Shown in pieces: positions 1 through 13,364 of a stretch of 64,000 nt of DNA. The notes under the pieces are model-generated. The model was not told where the DNA came from. It saw only the letters and a list, made by a program, of their open reading frames with translations, and ran no database searches. How positions within the stretch are numbered: position 1 is the stretch's first letter; every line of letters begins with the position of its first letter. The stretch is from Cruorifilaria tuberocauda (taxonomy: Eukaryota; Nematoda; Chromadorea; Rhabditida; Onchocercidae): positions 1 through 64,000 of the forward strand of contig JABVXU010000009.1 in NCBI GenBank assembly GCA_013365365.1, given 5' to 3'. A program made the translations under genes and the position numbers.

Positions 1-449
1 AACACAGTTCCGGAAGGTTAACTCATACTTCTATTGTTAAATGGTTAAGCAACGTTAAATACTGCAAAGTTTCAAAATTGGAAGTTCCAAAATAAATAAT
101 ATTAAATTAAACGTAAGTCAGTAAAAGTCAGCATTACTATGTATAAAGCTAATAGAGTTAACCATGAAGAACAACCAACCACATAAACTTAAGAAAAAAA
201 AAGACTTTTAGAAACCTATTTAGAAAATGAAGTTGCAAGAAACCAGCCTATACTTTTACAAAACACGGGAGAGGTTATCCGGTAATAATATTTAAAACTA
301 TTTAACCTTGAAAATCAATCAATAATACACTATATTCAATTAATTATCGTTTGTACAATTAAGACGTATAAAACTGTCATGCCGGCAAACGCAATTACAA
401 CCGACAGAAAAACACTGCATGTCAAAAAATCCGAATCAAGAATAAATGA
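1..449. other. AT-rich flank downstream of the REEP gene
   Basis: No coding exon could be supported on either strand. The stretch lies 3' of the REEP stop codon on the minus strand and would hold its 3' UTR. Nothing else stands out. Confidence 0.5.
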
Positions 450-3086
450 TTATTTATGTTGACGCGTTGTCCGACGCGGTAATGTATTATAAATTGTTTC
501 TGATGCGGGCGATCTTCGACGTCTCGAGCTACGACGCACACCCAATGCATCGGTCCGGTCTTCCCGTTCTTCATTCTATAAGCAAACAAAGGTGATATTC
601 ATATTCTACTATTAAACTAGAAAAAATGATATCCATATTCTACTATTAAACTGGAAAAAAAACTATTTGTTTCACTGTAGCTGAACAAAAGCAATAAGAG
701 ATCAAAGATTTCTCAGATCAATTTTTTAGCGTAATGTATCATGCAAGACTGATATGACGGCTGTCTGAATGACTCATAGCAAGTACATTTACTCATGCAC
801 TAATTAGGATTTGCATATCCAAAACTTTGCTTTTAAGTATAACAGTGTCCTCTCAACTTGCGTTAACTTTTTGGCTAACTACAGTTTCCAGCACCAAAAT
901 GAAGAAAATTAATATGATATGGCACAGAAAAATACCAAGAAAACTATGACAAACATGTGAAAATTCTGCTATATTTTATAAAAAGAAAAAATTAAAGTTG
1001 ATAAATCACTTCAAAACCATAAAAGTCTTATATTTTATCTCTTTTTTTTTCAGTTCTAAATTTGCAGTTAAGAAAGTACTTATAATTCATGCACTTTAGG
1101 AAACCGAACTTACGGGAGTAATTACTTCTTCCAAAACCTCTAGAGTATCGCTACCATCTGGTTCATGTTCGTCATCTTCCTGGATTTCCGTTACACAGAC
1201 CAATTTTGACGAAGACGATTCCCTTAAATTTGAATTCACTGAATATAAAACAAAATACTATTTTATATATCAAAGACATGGTCTATAATTGCAGTTGAAT
1301 AACGGATCACTCAAGAGATAGTACCTGTTGTTAATATCGCTCGCGCTATATGAGCGCTGCAGTTGTTGTACAAGCTGTGCTTGCCCTCGCAATGCGGCAG
1401 TTGCAATAATTTCACGAGCGCACAATATTCCTCTGCTGCCTAATCGCATTACCTTAAAATAATATCTGGTTATTCCAAATTCGAAAAACCAGCTATGGTA
1501 ACTTTGATAAAGCGATATAGAGTAACAAAAGTATTTGCAAACATATTTTTCAAAATAAAATTTTATAAAACACCAGAAATTTAAAGTTTTTAATTTTATA
1601 AAACCATCAGAAATTCAAATTTTATAGTTTTTAACACTAGAGATTGAGCGGAAAATCAACCATCGATTACTTCCGACTTCATGCTACATCTCAACAGAAA
1701 TTATAATAAATCACCAGCTATTTATTGATTAACTGTTACAGAACTAACCTGATTATAACTTTCTGACTTGGCCTGTTCGAGCAGCAGATCTATATCTCTT
1801 TCATGCTTCGTTAATGTCGGATGTACCCACTGCAACGAAGACATTGAAAAGATTTATATCTGTTTGTTTAAGATCAGTGCCATTTAAAATTAACTTTTCC
1901 TAATTTAATATTTCTGCAAACTGCAAAACTGACTGCAAAAATTACGAAAGAAAAAAATTTCCAATATGACAAATAGTCAACATGTATTAAAATTTAAGCA
2001 TAATAATCTTACAACAATATCCCCGAGCATTCTTACAACGTCAGCTAAAAAACTAGTGAAAGAAAAACAGTGAAATAGGCTAGTGATATACAAATTAAAA
2101 TTGAATTCATTAAAATTAAATTAAAATTGAATTCATTCGCAGGAAAATTACCTTCCTATATAAGATTGAAGCACCTTTGGTCCATGGACTCAACAGCCAT
2201 AAAACAAAAACAATTTTTAATTCGTAGTAAAATGGCAGCCAAAATGAAACAATGACATCAGCAATTGTTTCTATAAAACAGAAGAATGCGAAAACGATCC
2301 AATACATCATCCATTTAACATACTCTCTTACGTCCTGAAAATTTTTCAAGAAATAATTTTGCGTATTTTAACTGCAAATTGGTAATTAAAAAAGATAGTA
2401 CATCTCGCAATATATATTTTTAGTATTAACACTGTTTGATCTTGTACTGTTAGAAAAAGTCTTGAAAATTTAATTAACTATGAACTAATTTAGCTTGTAG
2501 ATTTCTCTTCCTTTTCAATTATGGTTTATGTGTTCTATGCTAAAAAAGCTGTAGCGAGCACAGAAATTACATTACACTACAACCTACTTAAGATGAAAAA
2601 AATACATAATATAATAAATCTTTCTATCAAGATATAGTAAACGCCACCAACGGTTTTTTTTCAAAACTACATACGTCGATGAGGAATGGGAATAGCAATA
2701 AGTAGGTAATACCGATCATGCCACTTATATTCATACCGTGAGGCATAGAAAGCTGACAATCAGGACTGTCAGTTATGCATCAAATGAAAACCCCCCATAA
2801 AACAACCCATTGAACATTACAGAGAAGCGTTTTTTTACTAATCCATCTGTTGCACAACTATGCTACAGTATTAAACAGTCTGCACAATAGCTGGTTCGAT
2901 CACCTCAGTAAAAAGTACTTAACGAAACGAATTATGGGCTTTTCTGTTGCAGTAAACTTGCACTAAAGTTTCAATATTTGAAATGATAAAAAAAACCTTT
3001 GTTCTGACGGCTTTATAGCTTCGATATGCGGGGTAAAGAGTGCCGGCTGTGAGCACAACGATTCGTGAGAGAAACACGGAAACCAT
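450..3086 (-). CDS. REEP1-4-type ER membrane-shaping protein (TB2/DP1/HVA22 family)
   Basis: Six exons, read downwards: 3086-2997, 2334-2152, 1829-1749, 1452-1325, 1222-1114 and 575-450, giving about 238 residues, a usual REEP1-4 length. Exon 1 encodes an N-terminal hydrophobic hairpin half ending [15 protein letters not shown]. Exon 2 carries the family signature [16 protein letters not shown], then [18 protein letters not shown] and TKGAS, the second hairpin. Exon 3 is the amphipathic segment ([17 protein letters not shown]). The tail is acidic, then Arg/Ser-rich with YNTLPRRTT close to the stop. Family members insert as hairpins into tubular ER, bend the membrane and (REEP1-4) connect ER to microtubules; that role is inferred. 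The exon 4/5 junction is uncertain: pairing donor 1324 with the stronger acceptor just above 1238 breaks the frame, so acceptor 1223 or a donor near 1310 is needed. A REEP5/6 assignment is less likely because the long N-terminal extra segment is missing. Confidence 0.87.
593..660. repeat. Two-copy 34-bp tandem duplication
   Basis: Copies at 593-626 and 627-660 differ at two positions. The repeat lies in the last REEP intron, just upstream (in transcript sense) of the terminal exon acceptor at 576-577. Confidence 0.85.
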
Positions 3087-4844
3087 CTGACTTTCTGAAA
3101 TTAATCTTGCAAACTAGGTCTATGATAAGTAAACGCCAAAAAACAAAATCCGTGAGATACAAAATGCAATCCAATTTGAACGAATTATAAGCTAAATGCT
3201 AATTCACAGTCAACCGCGCACTCCCATTCGATCCGTGATCCCTTCCTTCCTCCTCCTTTAAAAGCCATTGAACCACAGAACATAAGCGCTGCTAACACCC
3301 CTCTGCTGCAGATCCCGAGCTGGCGCTGGTCTCACACCACGTAAGTCCAACCACCTCTTCTATCTGGTCGAACTTTAGTTGCAATAAAGTTCGCCCAATC
3401 CGTATATTCGATGGGGTAAGCATCGAAATGAAGATGTATTAAGTTGTAGTGAAGTGGGTGGAAGGGTTCATCGTGGGAGATGATCTCATTTGCCTTCTCG
3501 AGACATCGAAAGGGAAATGCTAAAAAGTGCAGCATGCTGCCTTTCTAATGAAGAACTTTGTTTTCCAGTAAAGAACAATGTGTTATTGAGTTGATGAAGT
3601 TTTGTTATATCTTCAAAATCCCTCCAAACATGGTGGGAATAAAGAATGACTTTTGACCTGCAAATGAATGGCCTGAAGAGAACTGAAAAATTTGTTTAAA
3701 AAAAAGAAACTAAGTGGAGCATTAAAACGTAAAGGTCGAATGAGTTTCTGCAAAATTTGACTTGAGCAATTGATCTCGGTGAGGCAAAATGATAGAAATT
3801 AAAGCATGTCTGAACAAAGCAATGAGTATTGAAACAGGAACAAAAAAACTGTTGTAAAACTTTCAGGTTCTAAAACTGAAAAGTATTGGAGATTTAAGGG
3901 CTGAATTACGAATTACTTCTCGAGAAAATATAAATTGAATTGGAAAACAAAGCTGTTAACTTTTATCTGAAAGTAAGATCATTGGTTCATAGCAGCAGGA
4001 AACAAATTTAATAATTGACTAGGACGTAAATAACATAGCATTGATTTGCAATTCTTTCATTTCGTAGTAAGACCTAAGTAAAATACATCAGAAAGAAAAA
4101 ACGAAAACAGTGATTAAGACTATCAAATTTAGAATTTCACATTAATTTTTTTAAATTATAACTTTCACAGAAAATAACTTTAATGTTTCACTGAGAAAGG
4201 TAAACTTAAATTTTCAGAATAAAGTGATCATAAACTAATTATATATCAGTCATTATCCCTGACTACTGTGACCTTCAAATAGACAATATTATATCTGACA
4301 AAAAAGTATTGTCAATTTGAATTTGATAATTTGGAAAGAAAAAAACAAGGCGGAAGCGAATTTCGAAAGAAAAATAAGCGAAGTCATTGAGAATGAGTTT
4401 TTTTATTACTCATACTTTATCTCCATCATTCAGATAATCTTCTATTTGATAAAGTTTAACTCCTTATTTAAAATATTAAATGTCATTCAATTTTACTTTG
4501 AATGTCGTATACCAGGAATTAGAAATGTTTCTTGTCTGTCTACAGCAATAAATGAGACATGGAAAAGAAAGATATGAATGAATACAATAACTAACTCCAT
4601 CGGCAGTTCTCTAAATTAAGTTCGATTCAAGGGACTAACAGCTGTGGTTGAAAGCTAATAACGGTCTTTCCTCAAGCAAATGAAAGATGAGCTCTGGAAT
4701 GATTTGTCTGTAATAAACGTCTGATAGACTACGCATTAAATTTCAATGTGCTATTGATTTTTGATACGATCGGAAACATATCGGTAGAGGAGTAAAGAGA
4801 ATTTGAAATTTATTTAACCGATTAAGACATTTTATTGTTAAAAA

Positions 4845-4895
4845 CATTCCTTATAATTTTTCATTTTTTCATCCATTCCTTATAATTTTTCATTT
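4845..4895. repeat. Two-copy tandem duplication, period 29 bp
   Basis: The block CATTCCTTATAATTTTTCAT begins at 4845 and again at 4874. It is intergenic and no function is suggested. Confidence 0.8.
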
Positions 4896-7139
4896 GGCTA
4901 TTGTACAAATTAAACATACAAACAAATAGGTAGAAGTAACACATTTGCTTCATCTTCTCATCAATATACTGTGTTCGTGAAAATTGGGGAGTTATATGAA
5001 TCGGGTAGTTTGTTGATTTGGCTGGATTCATGGACAACTTATTTTGTTTGTTGCGAGGTTGTTCCCTAGGTTAGTGGGACAATTCCTCGTTGTTGGAATG
5101 TTATTGGAGAACAAGCCGAAGTATTATTTTATTGATAAAAGTGGAGATTACAACAATAACAATTTGGAACAAAATTTGAACTGTTGGTTGAGTTGAGAAA
5201 TTAGAGTCAAAAGGTCGGGAAAGTCCAACGCGCTTATAGAACCGATCAGATAAGAACAGAACAGATCAGATGGATTCAAAAAAGAGAGCAGTTCCCCTAA
5301 TTGATATCCTCTAATCGGTCTTTTATAGTGAAATACCAATAGGCGGAGATTTACTAGGATGAGATTGTTTACAGTTGAAACTCATTAATACGTTGTAAAA
5401 AAGAAGAAATCGGAATATTTGCAAAGAGATGATTTAAGATAATGTCCACAAATTGTTGAGGTCAAATAAGATTTATGATGAGGTTTGCAAAATATTTAGA
5501 TATGATTTATAGGTATGACTGAAAACTTATTACAAATTATAGAATTTATTAGTTTACCGGTTTGAGGGGAATTATTTTATAATTAAAAGAATTAAAGTTT
5601 TTTGAATCCTTTCGGATTTTCCGACACTGTGTTTTGGAATGAAGATTCGCCTGAGTTAAAAATATTTTGTGATCTGCCTGACAAAGGATAAGATCAAAAA
5701 GTTAAGTTTCACTTCATTCTTCAATTTGCAATAGTTTATGATGTATCTCGAAGTCTGTGAAACCGCTGCTTTCTTTCTCCTAATTAACCGAATATTTGTT
5801 AGAATCCGATAAAGCACTATTACAGTAATGAGAAACTGAATTAATAATCATAATTTATCCAATCTCTAAAATATTTGAATAGTACGAGCCAATAAATTTA
5901 TTTCTCGAGAGAAATCTCGAAAAGATGTGTCTTAAGAAATAATTCTGTTGAAATAAGATTGAAATATCTATCAGTAGTTGCATTCAAACCCATTTCACAC
6001 GTACCTTCTCAACAACAATAGATTATTAAAATCCGGCTGGAAAATTGATTCCTCGTGAGTAGTTGAATAGAAAACATTAAATGTAGTGAAAATTTAGAGT
6101 ACTGCATTTTTGATCTAATTTACTCTTTCCAATTTCATATCACTCCTCTCATAAATGGATTCGTCGTGCACTCCTTCCTATCATCGAAAATGGAATCACA
6201 TAACCGGCTTCATTCCGTTTTTCAACAACAGGAAATGAATGGACAATGAATTGTTTATTAATCTATACGCTTTGCAATGAAACGTAACCATTAATTAATA
6301 TATACCTCATTACGAAATAATCGAAGCGTTATCTTTAAAAACATCAAAACAAAATCACGTGTTATAGAATACTTGACTGGCACTAAACAAAAAAAAAAGA
6401 GCGAGTTGTGGTTAAAATGAGAGAAATTTTGGAATGAATGAGAGATGGACTGGTTGGAACAGTAAATAAAGAAATTGATATCAATAATTAAGCCAGTACG
6501 TGAGATAATTATCATTGTTTTCTTTCTAAATGCCACCTCTTCATTTCTATCATCTCTTATTTTCTTTTTCTTTCCATTTTTCCTATTACAATTTATATAT
6601 TTTCTCAAACGGTCATCAAAACCATTTCAATTCAATGATTTCATTTTAAAACATAAATTATAAAAATGCCTTTCTGAATGATACAAAACACTGAAATTTA
6701 TCATGCGATAATAATTATTCATACTGGATATTCGATCAAGCATAAATGGTTCAACAGTGTGATCAGACGATTAGTTCAAAGCAAGTTCACCAGCAGAAAG
6801 CGATAATCATGATGTAAAAATCCTTACCTAATGGCTTAATGAAGTTACTGGAATGTTATCACATTTTAATCAAACCAAGGAATCGAAAAGCAAAAAACAG
6901 CTCTAGATAGAAAAAAAAGTACTGAAATGAAGCGGAACAATCTGCTGATTGCATCTTTTGATGACAACAAAATACAATCATTTCTTTCCTTTTTCCCTTC
7001 TCATTTAATTCGTTAGATACCGATTGTTGTTCACATCACGCAGCATTTATTTTACAGATCATAATCTGCAGGATTATGACCTTCATTCTTTACGCTCTAA
7101 TGCTGTATTTTATGATCAAAAAATCACCTTCAAATGACG

Positions 7140-7159
7140 TATATATATATATATATATT
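7140..7159. repeat. (TA)n microsatellite
   Basis: About ten TA units in intergenic DNA. Confidence 0.9.
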
Positions 7160-8350
7160 ATGAAAACTTTCCAAATGGACAACTAAGGAATGGCTATTAA
7201 GCTGCTTGCACTGAAATTGATTACTCTTCTGGTCTGTCCATTACTATTCAAACGTCTTTGCAATATAATTTTTCCGGGCATAAGTTATTCTCAGGCTACT
7301 TTGGTTTGCATAAAATATTAGCCCTGATAATTCGAATGAAAGATTTTTATAGATCACATAGAAGTTTCCTTTTTCTTCTATGAAATTTCTGACATTCGAC
7401 CGTCTTACCCTCCCCTCCCCACTCTCTCTTCCTAATGAGAATACACGTGTTCTGCTGTAGTTGTAAATAAATTGCTACGACGGACGATACGATACCATAT
7501 TGACTTCTAAGTTACTGAGGTAGGAAAAAGAAATTTGTCACTCTTAATACAAAGTCATATGTGCATTGTATTCTAGAACATTGCATGCGATGATCTTCAA
7601 ACCTTTGCTCATCAATTACCTCTACATACTATCAGAAACATGGTCTGAATTTGATTTTAAACGAGAAATGCGAGAAAAAGAATGTCTCGATTAAAAGCAA
7701 CATGGTTATTGCCCGCTGATACATTTCCACATTCTTGTCTTTGAAAATTCTGAACAGTTCAACAGAATTTACTTTACCTTTTTCCTTTCCGTGATGCTTC
7801 ATGCTATTTGATAACCGATGATCTCTGCAACTTTTTCTGACATAGTTTGTTGTCTTTCGAAATTTAAAACGATTAAGCAAAATTTTACTTTGATATTACT
7901 AATTTGAGTTTTATTAACCACAGGATTGAATAAAATAACAATTAGTGGACAACTTTCGCCCATACGCAGCACACCGCAGATGCATGCATAGAGGCATAAG
8001 ATGAATTGTTCTGGAATTCAGATAATTTAGTAAACTGAAATTGCCACCGTAAGTGAGAAGCCAACCAATGGCTTTCGGTTTGGATCATTAACCATAAAAC
8101 CTCTGGAATCTAACTCTATCTTACATGCATTCAAAGGAAAGAAACAAATCTGACTCGGAATAAATAAAGACTGAAGAATTATTCTTTTAGAATAGTATTC
8201 TGAAGGTAACGGCAATGCCACATTCTTTGAAAAAAAGAATGATTGTACTCCTAATCACAGTCATACTAGATGTATGAGCTTCAAAAAATCAAAAAATCAA
8301 GTGAACCGTGTGATATGCTATGCAAACAAAATTAACTGATTTTACTAATT

Positions 8351-8455
8351 ACAATATAAATGTATCAGTATTTCCATATATTATTCAATATGGTGAATTA
8401 TAATACTTTACAATATAAATATAGCGGTATTTTCATATGTTGTTTAACGGAGTGT
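8351..8455. repeat. Diverged tandem duplication, period about 59 bp
   Basis: Two related blocks each begin ACAATATAAAT (8351 and 8410) and continue with similar but diverged sequence. They lie just left of the isolated exon at 8589-8654. Confidence 0.6.
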
Positions 8456-8588
8456 ACTAAGTGTCAATACAAAACGATGTTCATTTTCTTTTAACGTAAA
8501 AAAAGGACCGTCTTTTACTGACACAAATAAGCACTTAAATGTGATCATAACTATACATTTGCAAAGACTTATTTATAAAGAAAAATAC

Positions 8589-8654
8589 CTGTAAGTTCAA
8601 TGAAACGCTTCTGTTATACATTGCATTTATAGCACTTATACCACTTTGCAACAT
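8589..8654 (-). other. Isolated exon-like segment (22 codons), parent gene unknown
   Basis: On the minus strand a T-rich acceptor ending TTTTTTAG touches an ATG at 8654. It is followed by 22 open codons (starting MLQSGISAINAMYNRSV) and a CAG|GTATTT donor at 8588-8587. The segment ends in phase 0, as REEP exon 1 does, so it could be an alternative first exon of REEP 5.5 kb downstream, or an exon of an unseen gene. No family was recognised and a chance match to splice signals cannot be excluded. Confidence 0.3.
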
Positions 8655-9825
8655 CTAAAAAAAATTGAATTCAATATAAAATAATAGTAATCTAGCAAAG
8701 TTACAAGCTCAAATTTTCTATCTTCATCTTAAAATCCAAAATGGCTTCAACTTCAACAATTCAAAATATCCATACAACAATTTCATTAAAACTTAATGAT
8801 TAGGCAGAACGCAATGTCTGCATTACTCAACCTATTTTTTAGATAATTGGTATTGTATGAATGTCTGAGGATAAATTGATCGATTCCTTGCAAAGGCATC
8901 ATTAGTTTGGTAACATTATTAAAAACAATCCCACTTGCTCTAAAACTCTGTTTAATATAGAAGGGACAAATCTTTTTGGTGCTCTTAATAATTTCTTATG
9001 CTTAGATTTGTCTAAAAAACTTAATATTCAGGTAATTAAAAAGATATGATCATTTTGAAGGGATATTCAGTAACCACTGACTGAGTCACTGAAAAATTGC
9101 AAAAAAAGGCAAAATAGTTGCAACAAATAGTTATAAACAGCTTCCATTTATTGGGAAAAATTCGCAGTCATAGCTTAAAAAAAAAGCTATTTTGTAAAAG
9201 TAAAATCTTTCACGAACAGTTAGAATAAGATTCTTTGTATTTCAATGAAATGCGTTGCTTAATTTTAAATGTAGCAATACAAGATTCCTACAACCTTCAT
9301 TTTTTCCGAAATACGAAGCACAAAACTTCCAGAAATTACTCCATTCTTTTTTTTCCAACCTGATGCTAGTAAACGCTTTCTAAATAAAGCATCTAGATAG
9401 TCTATGCTTTTTATCGCTATTCAAAAAGAGAAATCTTCGCAACATAGACAAACTGGGAATTCAAACTTTCTAGAGAATGAGAAATTTTGACAATATCCAC
9501 TGTTACTTATTATAAAGCTGAAACGGCCTATATTTGGCAATAATGCAATTTATACTGTTTAATGATAAAAATAAGCTTACAATCCGCAACAATGATTTTT
9601 AAACAGTTCTGGTAACCAAGATCAAGAACGCCACAAGGATCCTGTTCTGCTTAGACGATAATCACTAAAAAGCAGATGGAAAAAATCCCTCGAAATACTT
9701 CGCGATTTCATAATAATTAATATTAAGACACAACTATTTGGAACTTTATAATGACACCCATCAAATCTATACTATTCTAGATCATACTATACAGAAATTA
9801 TGTCACAAAAAATGTTTTCGTCGTA
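8655..9825. other. Intergenic, 3' flank of the NIPA gene
   Basis: No coding exon seen. The 3' UTR of the NIPA gene on the minus strand should occupy the right end. Confidence 0.45.
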
Positions 9826-12800
9826 CTAAGTGTAAATTTGTTGAGGACTTGCAGTATCGCCTGGCAAATCATCGACTAGTGATGTAGTACTATTCATTGT
9901 TCCGAATGAATTTATATTTGTCGAAGGCTTATGGATAAGCAATTGCAAATGTCGTAGCGTTATATTTACATCACGGAATAATTGCATCTGCAATGTTTTC
10001 CATTAAAAAAATTCTTCATCTACTTATCGTTTCAAATTAATTTTTTACATAAGAATTTCTTCGAGCTGATTAAACAGAAATTAGGAAAATGAGTTTATAT
10101 CTTTGCAACTTCCACCTGGAAAATACCAATGATTGTGATTAGGAAGCCGACAATATTGCCTAAAACATCGCTTGCGCCCAAACGAGACCATTCCTTGTAT
10201 AAAATCGATGACGCCAGTATTACAAAAGTTGTGAAGAATACATAATATATAGGCGTTACCATCGATGTGTTGTACATATCCAGGGATTTATTCAAATATA
10301 TCTTTAAAAAATCAAAAATGACAACCATTACTAAACTTCTTAACTTTCTCACGCTCGGTTGATAGTATGGTCATCCTTCTTCGACTCATAAATCTTAAGT
10401 ACTAATTGCTTAGATCAAATTTTTTCTTAGATTCTCTTTTCCGCATCATCCTCTTTTCAATTACTGTTCGAAAAAATAATAGAAATAATTTCAACGAAAT
10501 GATACTCAAACTTCTCAACTATCATTCAAAAAGTTGCTGCAAGTTCAGGCTCGATGTTGTCGTCAGACCGATCCACAGTATTCCAATAATGAGTTTCCAT
10601 TTTGTGATTCACAATCCCACTTTTGAAAATCTGATAAACCCGACAATTCCCACCATGAGGATTACCGTGATGGAACAAAAGGAAAGCCAACATCTAGTCG
10701 AGATCTTTCTTTTTATAAATCTTGAGCATAAATTACCTTCAAATCCCACTATCAAGGAAAATTTTTCAGTCGAACTTCTTCCTATTTCTAAGAATTTGAC
10801 AAAAAATACAGGAAAGACAAAAATGCTGAATTTAAATACTTTTGCGTCTATTTTTGTGTTAACCTTTTGATCCAAGTCGCACATACCAATGAATATATGT
10901 TCATTCTACTAATTTATAGGAACAAAAATAAGGAAAAACCAACCAACTGCACGGAAATACAAAGAATTACAGCAACAAGCCAGAACCATGTGAGGAAATT
11001 CGTGAACTGTTGCTTCCCATTAATTGTTTCTTTAATCGCTAAACCAAGTCCTTTAACTGATAACACAGAGAGTGAACCAATAATAGAACAAATAAATATA
11101 TACACCAAAATATTAGAACGGCCGAAACGTGGTGCCACATAAATAATCATTATAAGTGATACCAAAATCACTGCTACCACATAGAAAATGAAACCTGAAA
11201 AATATATTCTGAAGGATCCACCTAATATTCAAAGCTCCTTATTCTCAAATACACTCGCGTCTTTTCATTAAGCAATCATGTTCAGAAATTGAACATGAGT
11301 TACAGATCATAAATCCATTATTAACTGGAAATAAACATCAGATAAGCAAAAGCTAATTGTGGTTGATGGCTATCTTAAGCAAAACAGAGAAGGAAAACAA
11401 TAAGATGATCATTGCTGATAATCTTGTAATAGCTCATGTTGTTAACATGGAAAATTTTTCTTTCAAATATTCCAGCTTCGTTGAATTAGTATCTTAGCAT
11501 AGTTTTCTAAACAAATTCGGCGATAATGCCATGATTAAAATGGAAAATTGAACTTTCTGCAAAATCTGAAGGAGAATCCGAGAAACACCATTTTTATATC
11601 TTTTATAGACAATTATCCAATGCAAATATCGTTAGTATTTATGGAAAAAGAATCACTTTTACGTATTGAGCCTCACTTTATATTTCAGTAATACTATAAT
11701 CCGAAAGTACTCAAAGAATTTTTTCATGAGCATTGATGTTAGGACCAAAAATGATATGTGTGTGCCAAATAATCATCTGATATTCCTTCAAAATGGTTCT
11801 TAACAAAACTACTTAACGCTTCCCAGAAAATTTATAAGTGACTCATTCAACGCTCGTTACATACATTTCTTTAAAATAAAATCTATAAATTAAAAATGAC
11901 CTGCATCTTTCATTTTGAGAGCCAAATTATCCATATTAGAAACTTCTTCTTCCTTTGGTGAATGTAAGACTATTACTGTTGAACCAAGAAGACATACCGC
12001 ACAACCGATTTTACCTAGTAAATTTAAACGTTCTTTGAGCAATTTCGATGAAAGCATTGCTCTGAAATAATTACACCACATTATTAAAAGGAACTTAATT
12101 ACAAATAAATCAATTACAGACATTCCCTGACTACTGATCAAAATCTACTTTTCTGCCTATATGAAATTTCAATCCTCTAAAGAATTATTTTGCCTAAAAA
12201 AATTACTTCTAAATGCTCGAATATTCAATTCAACATGTGTAATGACTTTCGCAAAATTCAAACTGGATATGACCACAATTCTGAAACCTGCTCACACCTC
12301 GACCTTCCACCCATTTCATTTATTGTTTACTACTTCGGCTGTCAACAGTTCGGTCGAATACAGTCAACCTAACCATTATTTGATAATTCATTCTCAGGTT
12401 AAACATCTGAAAAGACAAGCCACACTAAGATTTATGATATTCCGTCCCTTCTACGTCGTTGTGATGTCCGATTCTGTAGCGCACCGATTAAATAACTGAT
12501 GCTTAAATAACTGCAGTTTGAAATAAGTAGTTAAATAGTTGGCAACATAAAGATATTTTGATTCGTAATATTCCATCGAGTGTGGCGCATAATCATGGCA
12601 CAAAAGAAAAGTAGGCATTGAATGATCGTAATCTTTTATTTATTCAAATTATTCAAGTAAAGTAAAGCAAAAAATTATTTTAAAAATTAAATGTAAACTT
12701 ACGTCACGATGACACTCAGTGCACCAAGTGGTGTTACTAGACTTGCAGGTGCAAAAGCATATGCTGCAAAATTACACGCTTCACCAGTACCCACTGCAAT

Positions 12801-13364
12801 TAAATAATACAAATAAACTGTTATAAAAATTGAAAACTGCTGTTATAAAAATTACCAATGTACAAATAACACCGATCAGCTAATTTAGAAAATTTAAGTG
12901 ATCTTCTTCCATAAATAAAATAGATATAATAATAAGAAATTTTTTATCATGTTAACTAGCAGGCAAAATAGATATTTAGATTTTATTGCGTTTTTTTAAA
13001 CATTTTATACTTTCACCTTATTTGCAAGGCAGATATCAAATAGAAATTCATCATCATATTATTTTAGTTGCTTTTATTCTAATGGAAAAAACCTACTAGT
13101 CAATACGCCAAACCACCACAACCATTCACGTAAATAACCGAAACCGCCTTCGGAAGCACGTTGTGCACAATCAATTTGCGCAAGCTTGATAAGTGCTTTT
13201 TTCTTGATAATAAATGAACTACCAATAAATAAAGACGATGAAATAGCCAAGCAAAGACCAATATAAAAATCGAGCAATGGGTAACTGGAAGCTAAAGAGT
13301 AGGAACTATCGCCAATACTGTCAGTTGTATTACTATCAATTTCATTTTCCACCGAAAAATCCAT
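9826..13364 (-). CDS. NIPA-family magnesium transporter
   Basis: Six exons, 13364-13097, 12793-12703, 12061-11901, 11194-10944, 10301-10116 and 9987-9826, joining in frame to 372 residues, normal for NIPA1-4. Recognisable blocks in order are [114 protein letters not shown] and [20 protein letters not shown]. These are the family's successive membrane helices (about nine). Family members carry Mg2+ across plasma or endosomal membranes; the ion specificity here is inferred. The start is taken at 13364, where a TATTTTAG acceptor lies one base before the ATG, which suits spliced-leader trans-splicing. The cytosolic tail (Ser/Thr-rich, ending before 9826) is not conserved. Orientation and density match the neighbouring REEP gene, but 6.7 kb separates them, so an operon is unlikely. 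Confidence 0.93.

Larger units (their letters stand above)
3087..8588. other. Long intergenic stretch, no supported gene
   Basis: This 5.5 kb stretch lies upstream of REEP. Short open frames at 3332-3535, 4317-4577, 5148-5339, 6291-6663 and 7632-7880 are either low in complexity or lack paired splice sites and family resemblance. It contains a 29-bp-period duplication at 4845-4895 and a TA microsatellite at 7140-7159. The REEP promoter should lie in its left end. Confidence 0.5.

Noticed and set aside
2880..2910. GGTTCGATC, like a tRNA T-loop
   Set aside because: No acceptor stem, D-arm or anticodon arm at the right distances.
3332..3535. 67-codon open frame on the minus strand
   Set aside because: No splice partners, no family resemblance, and it lies between the REEP start and long non-coding DNA.
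10406..10884. Long overlapping frames on both strands inside NIPA
   Set aside because: They fall in the intron between NIPA exons 4 and 5; composition is low in complexity and NIPA family spacing is complete without them.
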